A stretch of DNA of 64,000 bases from Haloarcula marismortui ATCC 43049 (GCF_000011085.1 NC_006394.1:91301-155300); one strand, 5' to 3'; counted from the stretch's first letter, positions 25,212-34,053 are shown. Notes: generated by a model not told the origin, from the sequence alone. Numbers and translations are program-made.

Positions 25212-25275
25212 TCGCCGATACTGGGCCATCCAGCCGCATTTTGAGAGGTTCTTCACGCCTATCGGCGACAGTTGA

Positions 25276-25317
25276 TTAACCAACGAATTCCGAGGGACCA
25301 GAGTGAGTGTTGGTTAA
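25276..25317. repeat. TTAACCAACA inverted repeat 2
   Basis: TTAACCAACG (25276-25285, last base changed) and TGTTGGTTAA (25308-25317), starts 32 bp apart. Hairpin element 8 follows within 4 bp. Confidence 0.8.
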
Positions 25318-25320
25318 GTG

Positions 25321-25358
25321 GTGTTGTTGTTGCGCCCGGCAGAGGGGCGCAGGGCGCG
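25321..25358 (+). promoter_or_regulatory. GC hairpin leader element 8
   Basis: GTGTTGTTGTTGC, then a perfect GCGCCC/GGGCGC stem enclosing GGCAGAGGGGCGCA. ATG 25364 is 5 nt downstream, the shortest gap of the family. Confidence 0.65.
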
Positions 25359-25363
25359 AGACG

Positions 25364-26569
25364 ATGCAGGCGGCCGTCGATGAGCGTTCCTGCGTCGAGG
25401 TGACTGAAATGAAGGACCCAGAGTCGAGAACCATCTTCGCTGGCGTCGATGGACGTACCGACACCGAACTGCCCAAGTGGTACCGACAGCGGCACGGGGG
25501 CGAAAACCCCGTGAGCTTCGCCGAGGCGATCCGTGACCTCCCGCAGGCCGTCGAGACGACCGTGGCGTACCAGAATCCCTATACTGACGAGTGGGTCGAG
25601 ACGGAGCGGTTCAACGCGCTCGTCGAGCCAAGTCGCGCTCGCTCGCAGGCCCGAGAAGGGGACGCCGAGACCGATCCGCTATTTCACGTTCCGACGGACA
25701 GCTACGCGATCATTAACCCCGTCGACGTCTACGGACCGCTGGAGGAGGTCCTTCGCGAAGAGACCATCGATGGGACGCCGCTGGGTGACGTGATGTTCGG
25801 CGAGATCCGGCGCTACCGGAGCGGCGGCGAGGTCCATATGGACATCATGTTCGACGGCCTCGAAGTGCACCTCCCCGGCCGGTCGGACCCGATCACGATG
25901 GGCGTCACGTCGGGTTACGACTTCTTCGGTGAGCACGCCGTCTACGTCGAGGGGTTCGCTCAGGACGGGTATTGTTCGAACACGATGCGTTCGCTCACCG
26001 ACAAGGAGGTCATCAAACACGTCGGCGACGTGTGGAACTTCCGGAGCTGGTGGGAGGAACTCCTCGCACAGGTCGAACTCGTCGCTGACGACCTCTTCGA
26101 GTTCATCCGGGACGCCCAGGACATCGACCTCGACTTCTCGGAGCTGCCGTTCACCGTCACGGAGTTTTATAGTCTGCTGGGCTTCCCGGACTACCTGGCC
26201 GAGCGCGCTGCGAGCGATGCGGAGGCCAACGCGCCCTCACCGATCGAGATCGATATGTGGACGCTGCATTCCGGGGCGACGTACGCGCTGACCCACTTCT
26301 TCCAGGGCAAGGAGGGTGCGTCGCTGGACGGCTACGTTCGCACGGCCAACGACATTCTGTTCAACCCGGAGGGCACCATCGAGCGCGTCGAACGCGCTTA
26401 CGAGGAGCAGCTGGAGACAGACGGCGATGACGGGTCGCAGGCGTCGCTCGCCGGCGAGCGGGCGCTCGCGAGCATCGAGCGCATCAGCGACGATCTGCAA
26501 GAGAAGGTCAACCAGTTCGAGGAGCGCGAGGACGCGCTTCGTGAGCGGTTCCAAGATGCGATGAGCTGA
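25364..26569 (+). CDS. DUF932-like plasmid/phage protein
   Basis: A 401-residue protein. PVSFAEAIRDLPQAVETTVA, then FHVPTDSYAIINPVDVYGPL, then VMFGEIRRYRSGGEVHMDIM and GYDFFGEHAVYVEGFAQDGY follow the order of the DUF932 (phage/plasmid-like) family, whose members sit near replication and transfer genes. The C-terminal 60 residues are coiled coil (EKVNQFEEREDALRERFQDA). It carries both an inverted repeat and a hairpin upstream, so it is a prime example of the shared control. ATG 25364 is chosen because the frame before it crosses those elements. Confidence 0.7.
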   Translation: MQAAVDERSCVEVTEMKDPESRTIFAGVDGRTDTELPKWYRQRHGGENPVSFAEAIRDLPQAVETTVAYQNPYTDEWVETERFNALVEPSRARSQAREGDAETDPLFHVPTDSYAIINPVDVYGPLEEVLREETIDGTPLGDVMFGEIRRYRSGGEVHMDIMFDGLEVHLPGRSDPITMGVTSGYDFFGEHAVYVEGFAQDGYCSNTMRSLTDKEVIKHVGDVWNFRSWWEELLAQVELVADDLFEFIRDAQDIDLDFSELPFTVTEFYSLLGFPDYLAERAASDAEANAPSPIEIDMWTLHSGATYALTHFFQGKEGASLDGYVRTANDILFNPEGTIERVERAYEEQLETDGDDGSQASLAGERALASIERISDDLQEKVNQFEEREDALRERFQDAMS

Positions 26570-26611
26570 TTGTCGGAGCGGCGTTCATTGATACAATCCT
26601 AAAATAGCAGT

Positions 26612-27166
26612 CTACGTTAGAGATTCCGGTTCCTCGTTATATTCGACTACTAATTCAACATCCTCAGGACCGAGTTCATCGCGTTCCGCTTCCAGCGTCT
26701 CAAGAGCGTCTTTAACCGGGAAGAAATCCGGCTTCTCGAGTGCATCTTCTGTCGCCCAGGCGTATCGAATCGTTTGCTGGGAATCGATAAGGAACACGGC
26801 ACGCTGCGGGACGCGCTCGTGATTCTCCCATTCGTCATAACAGATGTCATATGACTCAGCAACCCGCCCGGAACTATCACTAAGTAACGGGAAATTGAGG
26901 CCGTATTCCTCGGCGAATGCTCGGTGGGCGTAGACGCTGTCACCAGAAACTGCCCAGACATCGAGAGCTGGCGTCAGCTGAAACCACTCCGCATCGCGAA
27001 TCGCACACAGTTCGTTTGTACAAACAGGACTGAAATCAAATGGGTAAAATACCAGCAATGCAGCCCGATCATTGGCAGTTGTCTCATCCAAGCAGTACCC
27101 GGTTTGTTCTCCGTCACGGAAACCCGGAAGAGTAAATGACGGTGCAGACGCTCCCTCGTTTATCAT
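26612..27166 (-). CDS. Peroxiredoxin (AhpC/TSA-BCP type)
   Basis: A 184-residue protein. The motif FYPFDFSPVCTNELC holds the peroxidatic cysteine (C49) and a nearby C54 that could act as resolving cysteine. The thioredoxin-fold strands AALLVFYPF and RAVFLIDSQQTIRYAW are clear. It reduces peroxides and would protect against the oxidative stress caused by the metals handled by neighbouring genes. The start MINEGASAPSF at 27166 is the family norm. It is the first gene of the metal cargo block, transcribed toward the backbone. Confidence 0.88.
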   Translation of the reverse strand: MINEGASAPSFTLPGFRDGEQTGYCLDETTANDRAALLVFYPFDFSPVCTNELCAIRDAEWFQLTPALDVWAVSGDSVYAHRAFAEEYGLNFPLLSDSSGRVAESYDICYDEWENHERVPQRAVFLIDSQQTIRYAWATEDALEKPDFFPVKDALETLEAERDELGPEDVELVVEYNEEPESLT

Positions 27167-27267
27167 GCGACATAGTCGCACACGAAGACAGGATAGTCTT
27201 TGGGTCAGCACTGCGATCTGAATTGTTGACTACTTGATGGGGGATGAAATCCATTAGAACCCGTACG

Positions 27268-27612
27268 TCAGGAGTTCGCCGTCGCCCACTCAAGAAGGGG
27301 TTCTAATCTCGAACGAATCTCATCCCCCTCGGCAGTTAGCGCGTATTCGACGCGTGGCGGAATTTCGTTGTACTGCGTCCGTGAGACGAGTCCTGCCTCC
27401 TCGAACTCGTCGAGGCGTTTCGAGATTGTCGAGGTACTCGCCGTCGGGAGGTGCTCCTCAATCTCCGCGAACCGCAGCGAATCGTGTGCGCCGATGATAC
27501 TGACGAGTTGCATCGCGTATTTTCGGCTCAATGTGTCGATAACTCCTGTGAGCGGGCAGTAGCACGTCCCGTCGACATCGCACGCGGGCGCCGATGACGT
27601 AGTGTCTGCCAT
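27268..27612 (-). CDS. HxlR-family winged-helix regulator
   Basis: A 114-residue protein. CDVDGTCYCPLTGVIDTLSR then KYAMQLVSIIGAHDSLRFAE and STISKRLDEFEEAGLVSRTQ show an HxlR winged helix with three cysteines (CxxxxxCxC) ahead of it, suitable for redox or metal sensing. It is divergent from merA with 78 bp between starts, so it is the probable mercury or thiol-stress regulator of that gene. Normal length for the family. Confidence 0.88.
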   Translation of the reverse strand: MADTTSSAPACDVDGTCYCPLTGVIDTLSRKYAMQLVSIIGAHDSLRFAEIEEHLPTASTSTISKRLDEFEEAGLVSRTQYNEIPPRVEYALTAEGDEIRSRLEPLLEWATANS

Positions 27613-27690
27613 AGCTTCGTGGCCTCCAACCTACTCTATAGCTTCGGACTCTGGAGTATAAGAACTTCCCGTCGTAAAGTTTCGGTATAG
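27613..27690. promoter_or_regulatory. Divergent HxlR/merA promoter region
   Basis: Contains AGTATAAGAA (27655-27664), a TATA-like box 27-36 bp before merA, and CTATAG near 27640 for the other strand. The outer pair TACTC and GAGTA could be an operator. Confidence 0.45.
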
Positions 27691-29145
27691 ATGACTCACA
27701 CATCCGACTATGATCTCGTGATTCTCGGTGGGGGCGCCGCAGCCTTCGCCGCAATCACCGAAGCGAGTCGACGCGATCTCTCGACAGCGATGGTGAATAC
27801 CGGCTTGCCCATCGGCGGGACGTGCGTGAACGTCGGCTGTGTCCCGAGTAAGCATCTGCTCGCCGTCGCCGAGAGCGGCGCTGCAGCGTCGGAGAACCCT
27901 TTCGACGCCGTCCGATACCCCGAGGAGCCGACCGTGGATTGGGCCGCCGCCCTCAACGACACCGACGAACTCGTCGAGCGGTTCCGGCAGGAGAACTACG
28001 TCGACATCGCTGAGCACTTCGAGATCGACATCTACGAGGGGTACGGCCAGCTGGTCGACGATACTACCATCGAGGTCGTCGACGGCGCCGACGAGGGCGC
28101 GCGCATCACTGGAGAAAAGGCCCTCGTCGCGACCGGCAGTTCACCGTGGGCGCCGCCCATCGACGGCCTCTACGACGTCGACTACTACACGAGTGAGACC
28201 ATCCTCGAGGAGCGCGACCTTCCCGAGAGTATCCTAATGCTCGGTGGGGGATACATCGCGCTGGAGTGGGGACAGATCCTGCACCGTGTCGGCATCGACG
28301 TGACGGTTCTCCAGCGCTCCGACCGCGTCCTCTCGGACATGGAAGGCCAACTTGGTCGCGAGATGCAGCGTGCATTCGAGGAGGAGGGCATCGAGGTGAT
28401 CACCGGCAACGACTTCCAGCGCGTCCGCACGCTAGCAGCTGACGGCGGCGCCGAAGCGATTCAGTCAGGCGTCGCCGTCGAAACGACCATCGACGGAGAC
28501 GAGCGAACGGTCACCGGCGACGCGCTGTTCGTCGCGACCGGCGTCCAGCCGAATAGCGAGGGCATCGGCCTCGAAACGGTTGGGATCGAAACGAACCCCG
28601 ACGGGACGATTCGTGTCGACGAGTACTTCCAGACGACGAATCCCGACATCTACGCGGCGGGCGACGTGATCGGCGAGCCCGAACTGGAGACCGTCGCCGC
28701 CAAGGAGGGCAATCACGCCGTCAAGAACGCGTTCGGCAACGAGGGCGTCAGCATCGACTACGACGCGGTGCCAGCAGTCGTGTTCACCAGCCCGGAAGTC
28801 GCCGCAGTCGGGACGACCGAACTGGAGTACATGGACGAGCACGGCACCTGCTCGTGCCGAACCGTCCAGATGGCGGATGTCCCGCGAGCGAAGGCCGTCG
28901 AGAACACGGATGGCCTCGTCCAAGTCGTCAAACACCACGAAACTGACGAGATCGTCGGCGTCCACATGGTCGGCCCCCGTGCCGCCGACATGATTATGGA
29001 AGCCACGCTTGCGGTGACGTTCGGCCTCACGGTCGACGACATCATCGACACCGTCCACCCGTTCCCGACGTTCTCCGAGGCGTTCAAACAGGCCTGTCAG
29101 GCGTTCCGACGGGACATATCGATGATGAGCTGCTGTATCGAGTGA
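27691..29145 (+). CDS. merA: Mercury(II) reductase
   Basis: A 484-residue flavin disulfide reductase. FAD-binding GGGAAAFAAITEA is at the N terminus, the redox-active pair is C45/C50 in GGTCVNVGCVPSK, the NAD(P)-binding region is LGGGYIALEWG, and the second FAD motif is YAAGDV. The last residues SCCIE carry the vicinal cysteine pair that passes Hg(II) to the active site, which separates MerA from lipoamide dehydrogenase. The N-terminal HMA domain of bacterial MerA is absent, as is usual in archaea. It reduces Hg(II) to volatile Hg(0) in the cytoplasm. No other mer gene is adjacent. Confidence 0.93.
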   Translation: MTHTSDYDLVILGGGAAAFAAITEASRRDLSTAMVNTGLPIGGTCVNVGCVPSKHLLAVAESGAAASENPFDAVRYPEEPTVDWAAALNDTDELVERFRQENYVDIAEHFEIDIYEGYGQLVDDTTIEVVDGADEGARITGEKALVATGSSPWAPPIDGLYDVDYYTSETILEERDLPESILMLGGGYIALEWGQILHRVGIDVTVLQRSDRVLSDMEGQLGREMQRAFEEEGIEVITGNDFQRVRTLAADGGAEAIQSGVAVETTIDGDERTVTGDALFVATGVQPNSEGIGLETVGIETNPDGTIRVDEYFQTTNPDIYAAGDVIGEPELETVAAKEGNHAVKNAFGNEGVSIDYDAVPAVVFTSPEVAAVGTTELEYMDEHGTCSCRTVQMADVPRAKAVENTDGLVQVVKHHETDEIVGVHMVGPRAADMIMEATLAVTFGLTVDDIIDTVHPFPTFSEAFKQACQAFRRDISMMSCCIE

Positions 29146-29148
29146 ATC

Positions 29149-29556
29149 TCACTCCGGGTCGGCCGGCGCAGTACTGCGGAGGAGCATCGTCTTCACACGA
29201 CCAACCCCATCGAAATCACGGAGCCGATACACGAGTTCCCGCACCCGCGCCGCATCGCCATGACAGAAGACGGTCTCTAAACACCACTCGCCCTGGTGGG
29301 TATGGCTCATCGTTTCGATGACGTCCTGAAACTGGTGCTGGGCCGAATGGAGATCGTGAATCACCTCGTGGTGCTGGTAATCGAACGCCAGTACAGCGAC
29401 GACCTCGCCTGAAACCTCCTCGAGCTGTGAATGTCCCTCGATGTATTCCTGCATCGCTTCACGAATCGCCCGCGAGCGGGAGTCCAACCCCTCAGCCTGC
29501 CACGTCTCATCGAACTCCTCGAGAATGTCCTCAGACACGTTCAAGCTCGTGCGCAT
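29149..29556 (-). CDS. nikR: NikR-type nickel-responsive regulator
   Basis: A 135-residue protein. An N-terminal ribbon-helix-helix (MRTSLNVSEDILEEFDETWQ) is followed by an ACT-like metal domain with H85-x-H87 and C92 (SHTHQGEWCLE), the NikR ligand set; an upstream histidine supplies the fourth ligand. It is divergent from the exporter gene at 29660, 103 bp apart, and would control it in response to Ni or Co. The ATG at 29556 fits the family start. Its stop lies 3 bp from merA's stop. Confidence 0.9.
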   Translation of the reverse strand: MRTSLNVSEDILEEFDETWQAEGLDSRSRAIREAMQEYIEGHSQLEEVSGEVVAVLAFDYQHHEVIHDLHSAQHQFQDVIETMSHTHQGEWCLETVFCHGDAARVRELVYRLRDFDGVGRVKTMLLRSTAPADPE

Positions 29557-29659
29557 ACTCCCCAATTGATCCCCTACTGTCTTGACCCCTCGATTATTAC
29601 GGAATTCCCGTTTCAGTCTTAACAACCGCTATACAGCGCAGGGATAGAGGAATATATGA

Positions 29660-30487
29660 ATGCTCCACGGCGAGGCGTTACCAGTATTGGTCGGGGCGAT
29701 TGCGCTCGGATTTGTACACGGCATCGAGCCCGGACACGGATGGCCAGTCGCCGCGAGCTATGCGCTTGATCAATCCAACAAGTGGCTCTACGGCCTCGCC
29801 AGCAGCTTGCTAATCGGCATCGGCCACCTCATTAGCAGTCTGGCGATGGTCGGCGTGTTCTTCTACGCGAAATCCTCCTTTCAGTTGACGCAGGTGAACG
29901 AGCCGATCTCGATTCTTGGCGGCGTTTCCATCGGCGGTCCGGTCAGCATCGTCGCAGGCATCTTACTCATCGGACTCGGGATTCGAGAGTACACACACGG
30001 CCATTCTCACCAGCACGAGGTCGACCACGGACACGGTCAGGACCACGATGAGCATACGGAGGAGCAGTCGAGCCACCACAGCCACGGCACGCCACCCACG
30101 CACGAACACTCCCCGGATGGGCCTCTTACCTGGGTGAAAATTCGGCTTGGAAAAATCGGAGGGCACTCCCACGAGCACGGGACCGATCCGGCTCCTGACG
30201 CCGACCGCGGACTCCTCGGAATCGCCTGGTTCGCATTCGTCCTCGGGTTCGCTCACGAAGAAGAATTCGAGATTATCGGCCTCTGTGCCGGTTCGACGTA
30301 CTGTCTGGAGCTGATGACTGCGTATGCGCTGACGGTCATCGTCGGCATTGTCGGGTTAACGATGCTCCTCATCGCCGGCTATCAGGAGTACGAAGAAACA
30401 GTCGAGCGGTATACACCGTACCTGCCGCTGTTCTCAGCGATCGTCCTCGTCGTCATGGGACTCGGCTTCATCGCCGGCGTCTTCTGA
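29660..30487 (+). CDS. NicO/RcnA-like nickel-cobalt transporter
   Basis: A 275-residue membrane protein. The first helix contains GFVHGIEPGHGWPVA, a metal motif of the Ni/Co permease superfamily. A long His- and acid-rich cytoplasmic loop (about 110-175, HGHSHQHEVDHGHGQDHDEH) is followed by GFAHEEEFEI in a later helix. About six membrane helices. The His-rich loop and pairing with NikR suggest metal efflux, though uptake cannot be ruled out from sequence. Its 3' end overlaps the convergent ArsR-type gene by 54 bp. Confidence 0.85.
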   Translation: MLHGEALPVLVGAIALGFVHGIEPGHGWPVAASYALDQSNKWLYGLASSLLIGIGHLISSLAMVGVFFYAKSSFQLTQVNEPISILGGVSIGGPVSIVAGILLIGLGIREYTHGHSHQHEVDHGHGQDHDEHTEEQSSHHSHGTPPTHEHSPDGPLTWVKIRLGKIGGHSHEHGTDPAPDADRGLLGIAWFAFVLGFAHEEEFEIIGLCAGSTYCLELMTAYALTVIVGIVGLTMLLIAGYQEYEETVERYTPYLPLFSAIVLVVMGLGFIAGVF

Positions 30488-31033
30488 ATCACGCCGAACG
30501 CTCTCCACCGTCCCATTCTCAGTGAGGTCAATAAGCGCGCGATTTAGCAGTTCCCGGAGGACGAACTCCTCGTAATGCTGTGTTGCACAGTATTCGCACG
30601 GCTTCATGTCTCGTGCCACCGCTTCGATGTCGTCGCCGTGCTCCCCATAGAGCGTTTCAACGAGCCCTGCTAATTCGGCGGTCGCGGTTTCCTGCGCCTC
30701 AGCGAGCGTCTGCTCAGCGTCCTCTGGAAGGTCATACGAGAATATCCGCGTGTTCGACTTGTAGTACTTCCGCGTCCCCCCACCAGCTTCCTCGAGACGG
30801 GCGATCTCAACCATCCCTGCGTCCTTCAGGACGTTCACGTGGTGGCGCACCGTCGTCTCGGCCTTTTCCTCGCCACGACGATGCAGTTCGTCGTGAATCT
30901 CCTCGATTGTCATCTCCTCGGTTGCGAGCATGTCGAGGATCTTCGCCCGAACGTCGTTCTCCAGTGCCTTCGCTTTCTCCGGGTCCGTCGTCACGACTTC
31001 GCGGATCGGCACGTCAGATTCGAGGAGCGCCAT
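30434..31033 (-). CDS. ArsR-type metal regulator with CEYC motif
   Basis: A 199-residue protein. A winged helix in residues about 20-90 (KALENDVRAKILDMLATEEM, then AETTVRHHVNVLKDAGMVEI) is followed by a helical segment and MKPCEYCATQHYEEFVLREL, where CEYC and nearby histidine could bind metal. It is divergent from the P1B ATPase at 31165, so it is that gene's likely repressor. ATG 31033 gives the expected N terminus. The acidic tail overlaps the transporter gene on the other strand. Confidence 0.85.
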   Translation of the reverse strand: MALLESDVPIREVVTTDPEKAKALENDVRAKILDMLATEEMTIEEIHDELHRRGEEKAETTVRHHVNVLKDAGMVEIARLEEAGGGTRKYYKSNTRIFSYDLPEDAEQTLAEAQETATAELAGLVETLYGEHGDDIEAVARDMKPCEYCATQHYEEFVLRELLNRALIDLTENGTVESVRRDSEDAGDEAESHDDEDDR

Positions 31034-31112
31034 TATTGTGACGAGGTAAGCGGACGACGACGGTAAGAGTAACGCCACGCTCCCGACAGCAGTATCAGTA
31101 CTTCGAAACCGC

Positions 31113-31128
31113 TATGAGTTTCGTCATA
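31113..31128. promoter_or_regulatory. TATGA-N6-TCATA inverted repeat
   Basis: Half-sites 31113-31117 and 31124-31128, in the region between the ArsR-type regulator and the ATPase, 36 bp before the ATPase ATG. It is a candidate ArsR operator. Confidence 0.45.
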
Positions 31129-31164
31129 ATGGTTATCCGCGTCGCACGATAATCAATAGGCACG

Positions 31165-33441
31165 ATGGGAACGACACACGAACAATTCAACGTCGGGGGA
31201 ATGTCCTGCTCGTTCTGTGCCGAGAGCATCAAGAAGGCCTACAGTCGAACCGACGGCGTCGAGGACGTCGACGTAAGCCTTGCCCACGAGGAGGTCCTCG
31301 TCGAATACGACGATGAGCGCCTGACCGGGGTCGAGGTGAAGGACACGCTCCGAGATCTCGGGTACACCATCCGCGACCCGGACAAAGCGAAGCGGTACGA
31401 GCAACAGCAGGCCGAACTCGCCGACGGCAAGCGCCGCCTCCTCTTCGCCGGCGGCGCATCCATCGTTGTCGCTGCCCTGATGGGATGGATGATTGTCGTG
31501 ATGGGGCGCTTCGAGTCAGTTTCTCTCGCGATGGATATAGTGACTCTGGGGCTGGCACTCGGGACGATGTTCGGCCCAGGACGATACATCAAAAAGAAAG
31601 CCTACCAGAGCCTGCGCCGGGGGATCTTCAACCAGCACGTCCTTCTGGAAGCGGGCGCGTTCGCCGGGCTCGTGGGGGGACTGCTTGGCCTGTTCGTGTT
31701 CCCGAGCTTCCCGACCGTCCACTTCTTCGCCGTCTCGGTGTTCATCACCACCTACCACATCCTCTCGGAGTACACCAGCCTCATCGTCCGCACTCGGGCC
31801 TCCCAAGCCGTCCAAGGCCTTCTCGACCTCCAGCCCGACACGGCACGCCGCGTCAGTGATGACGGTGGTGTCGAAGAGGTCCCTGTCGACGACCTCGACG
31901 TCGGTGATCGCGTCCGGGTCAAGCCCGGCGAGAACATTCCCGTCGACGGTACGGTCGTTGAGGGTGCGTCCACGGTCGACGAGTCGGTCGCCACCGGCGA
32001 GTCGATTCCCGAAGAGAAATCCACAGGCGACGAAGTGATCGGCGGTAGCGTCAACGAGACGGGCACGCTCCTCGTCGAGGTGACCGCCACCGGCGAGGAC
32101 GCGTTTCTGAACCAGGTGGCCCGCGAAATCGAGGAGGCGCGGGCGATGAAACCCGGCATCATCCAGCTCGCCGACCGCGTGCTCAAGTACTTTGTCCCGG
32201 GCGTCTTGTCGATTGCCGGGCTGTCGTTCCTCTTCTGGGTGGTTGCACCGCTCGCGTGGGGGGCAGACCCCAACGTCCAGCGCGGGGCGTTCGCAGCGCT
32301 GGCGGTCCTCGTGCTTGGCTATCCGTGTGCGCTCGGGATGGCGACGCCGCTGGCGCTCATCCGAGGCGGCGGGAAAGCCGCCGACCGCGGCATCCTGATG
32401 CGCTCCGGTGACGCCTTCCAGATATTTCCCGACGTCGACCACATCGTGTTGGACAAGACCGGCACCATCACCGTCGGCGAACCCGCCGTCAGTGAAGTCG
32501 TCGCGTTCGGTGCCGACGAGGTGGATGTACTCACGACTGCGGCTAGCGCGGAGGCCTTCTCTGAACACCCGCTCGCAGATGCGATCCTCGAGTTCGCCGA
32601 CGAGCAAGATGTCGAGTACGCTGACCCCGATGATTTCGACTCCGTGACCGGCAAGGGCGTCCGGGCAACCGTGGCCAGCGACGACGTGCTGGTCGGGAAA
32701 CCGGGATGGCTCAGCGACGAGGGGATCGACCTGTCGAAGGGGAGCGACGACATCGAGCGACTTCAGGGCCACGGCCTCACCGTTGCCGGAGTTGTTCGTG
32801 ACGGTGACCTACTCGGTCTGATCGGTATCGGTGACGAGGTCAAGAGCGACGCCGCTGCGACCATCCAACGGATGCGAGACGCCGGCATCACGCCCGTGAT
32901 GATCACTGGAGACAACGAGCGCACCGCAGACGCGGTCGCCGAGGAGGTCAGTATCGACCGCGTCATGGCCGACGTGCTGCCCGACGAGAAACGCGAAGAG
33001 ATCGGTCGCCTGCAGGACGAGGGTCACCGCGTAGCGATGGTCGGCGACGGCATCAACGACGCTCCCGCACTCACGCAGGCCGACATCGGGATCGCCATCG
33101 GCGCCGGGACCGACATCGCCATCGAATCGGCGGACATCGTCCTGATGGGCGACCGGCTTGGTGGCGTGATGGACGCCTACGAGATCGGGAACGAGAGCTA
33201 CCGGAAGACCCGTCAGAACCTCGCGACGGCCTTCGCGTTCAACGGGGTCGGTGTCGCCGCCGCGACCACGGGGCTCGTTCACCCGGTGTTCGCGATGCTC
33301 GCGATGGTGCTGTCCGTCTCGGCCGTCCTCGCCAACAGCTTCGCTGGTCAGCTCCTCTCCGGCGAGGGTGTCAACACCGAGTTCGCCCTCGACGACCGCA
33401 CCGACGGCGAGCGTGGAGACGGCCGAGTGACAGCCGATTAA
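31165..33441 (+). CDS. P1B heavy-metal ATPase with YPC membrane motif
   Basis: A 758-residue pump. An N-terminal HMA domain has CSFC at 15-18; TGES is near 277-280, the phosphorylation motif DKTGTIT is at 430, and SEHP and GDGINDAP follow. The membrane metal site reads YPC (386-388, LGYPCALGMATP) where copper and zinc pumps have CPC. Later helices have AFNGVG and LSVSAVLANS, copper-pump-like but not the exact YN and MxxSS sets. The family of metal is therefore uncertain; copper is the first guess because of the flanking CopZ-like gene. It ends overlapping that convergent gene by 4 bp. Confidence 0.9.
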   Translation: MGTTHEQFNVGGMSCSFCAESIKKAYSRTDGVEDVDVSLAHEEVLVEYDDERLTGVEVKDTLRDLGYTIRDPDKAKRYEQQQAELADGKRRLLFAGGASIVVAALMGWMIVVMGRFESVSLAMDIVTLGLALGTMFGPGRYIKKKAYQSLRRGIFNQHVLLEAGAFAGLVGGLLGLFVFPSFPTVHFFAVSVFITTYHILSEYTSLIVRTRASQAVQGLLDLQPDTARRVSDDGGVEEVPVDDLDVGDRVRVKPGENIPVDGTVVEGASTVDESVATGESIPEEKSTGDEVIGGSVNETGTLLVEVTATGEDAFLNQVAREIEEARAMKPGIIQLADRVLKYFVPGVLSIAGLSFLFWVVAPLAWGADPNVQRGAFAALAVLVLGYPCALGMATPLALIRGGGKAADRGILMRSGDAFQIFPDVDHIVLDKTGTITVGEPAVSEVVAFGADEVDVLTTAASAEAFSEHPLADAILEFADEQDVEYADPDDFDSVTGKGVRATVASDDVLVGKPGWLSDEGIDLSKGSDDIERLQGHGLTVAGVVRDGDLLGLIGIGDEVKSDAAATIQRMRDAGITPVMITGDNERTADAVAEEVSIDRVMADVLPDEKREEIGRLQDEGHRVAMVGDGINDAPALTQADIGIAIGAGTDIAIESADIVLMGDRLGGVMDAYEIGNESYRKTRQNLATAFAFNGVGVAAATTGLVHPVFAMLAMVLSVSAVLANSFAGQLLSGEGVNTEFALDDRTDGERGDGRVTAD

Positions 33442-33644
33442 GCCACTACGTCGTAGCCAGCTTGTTCGATTGCCGCGTTCACGTCGTCGTCTGAGACTCC
33501 ATCCTCGAGGACCACGTCGACCGTGTCAGCTTCGTGGTCGGCCTCGATCCGATTCACATCATCGAGGTTTCGCAGGGCGGTCTCCACGTTCTGTTCGCAC
33601 CCGTTGCAGGACATCCCGGTGACTGAGATCGTCTTTCGCTCCAT
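33438..33644 (-). CDS. CopZ-like heavy-metal chaperone
   Basis: Sixty-eight residues forming one HMA domain, MERKTISVTGMSCNGCEQNV, with the metal-binding C13-x-x-C16. It would carry Cu(I) or a similar ion to the neighbouring ATPase. The frame is open to 33836, but ATG 33644 gives the normal domain start; an alternative ATG at 33722 would add a 26-residue extension. Convergent with the ATPase. Confidence 0.88.
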   Translation of the reverse strand: MERKTISVTGMSCNGCEQNVETALRNLDDVNRIEADHEADTVDVVLEDGVSDDDVNAAIEQAGYDVVA

Positions 33645-33735
33645 GCGGGCCTGTAAACACTCGCGGGGAATGACCATTACGGTAACCGTTGTATCGGTTT
33701 CATCTCTATTAGAGGTGGACATTATCGTCCGGAGA

Positions 33736-33770
33736 GTTGTTTGTGTCGGCCCCAAAGGGGTGGAGGCTCT
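33736..33770 (+). promoter_or_regulatory. GC hairpin leader element 9
   Basis: GTTGTTTGTGTC, then CCCC-AAA-GGGG with the later GGAGGC. ATG 33776 is 5 nt downstream. This copy has the least regular outer stem. Confidence 0.5.
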
Positions 33771-33775
33771 TTGAG

Positions 33776-33991
33776 ATGGGAACCACTGACGACGAAGAGA
33801 GCGACGAATTCCCTCCAGAGAAGCGTCTGGAAGCACCGAACACGCGCCTGATCAAGGCAGGGATCGCGACGATTCCCGATATGGAAACCTTGCAAGAGTG
33901 TGTAGCCTACGAGAACGCCCACCAAAATCGAACGCAGATTCTGCGCCGGCTCAAGTGGAAAGCTGAAGAGTTGCGTGAGGACGAAGGGTAA
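33776..33991 (+). CDS. Small hypothetical backbone protein
   Basis: Seventy-one residues, MGTTDDEESDEFPPEKRLEA then PNTRLIKAGIATIPDMETLQ and ECVAYENAHQNRTQILRRLK. It reads like a small helical domain with an acidic start and basic end. It is flanked by hairpin element 9 upstream and inverted repeat 3 downstream. Family unknown. Confidence 0.65.
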   Translation: MGTTDDEESDEFPPEKRLEAPNTRLIKAGIATIPDMETLQECVAYENAHQNRTQILRRLKWKAEELREDEG

Positions 33992-34000
33992 GCGCTGTCC

Positions 34001-34042
34001 TTAACCAACACACTCCGCGTGAGTTTCCCTATTGTTGGTTAA
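34001..34042. repeat. TTAACCAACA inverted repeat 3
   Basis: TTAACCAACA (34001-34010) and TGTTGGTTAA (34033-34042), starts 32 bp apart. Hairpin element 10 follows 11 bp later. Confidence 0.8.
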
Positions 34043-34053
34043 TATGCTGTGCC

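Noticed and set aside
27691..29145. Dihydrolipoamide dehydrogenase
   Set aside because: The C-terminal vicinal cysteines (SCCIE) and the neighbouring metal genes indicate mercuric reductase.
31516..32772. Long minus-strand open frame (418 codons) opposite the P1B ATPase
   Set aside because: It is the antisense of a strongly supported pump gene; its composition (many H, R, D without a domain) is typical of high-GC shadow frames.
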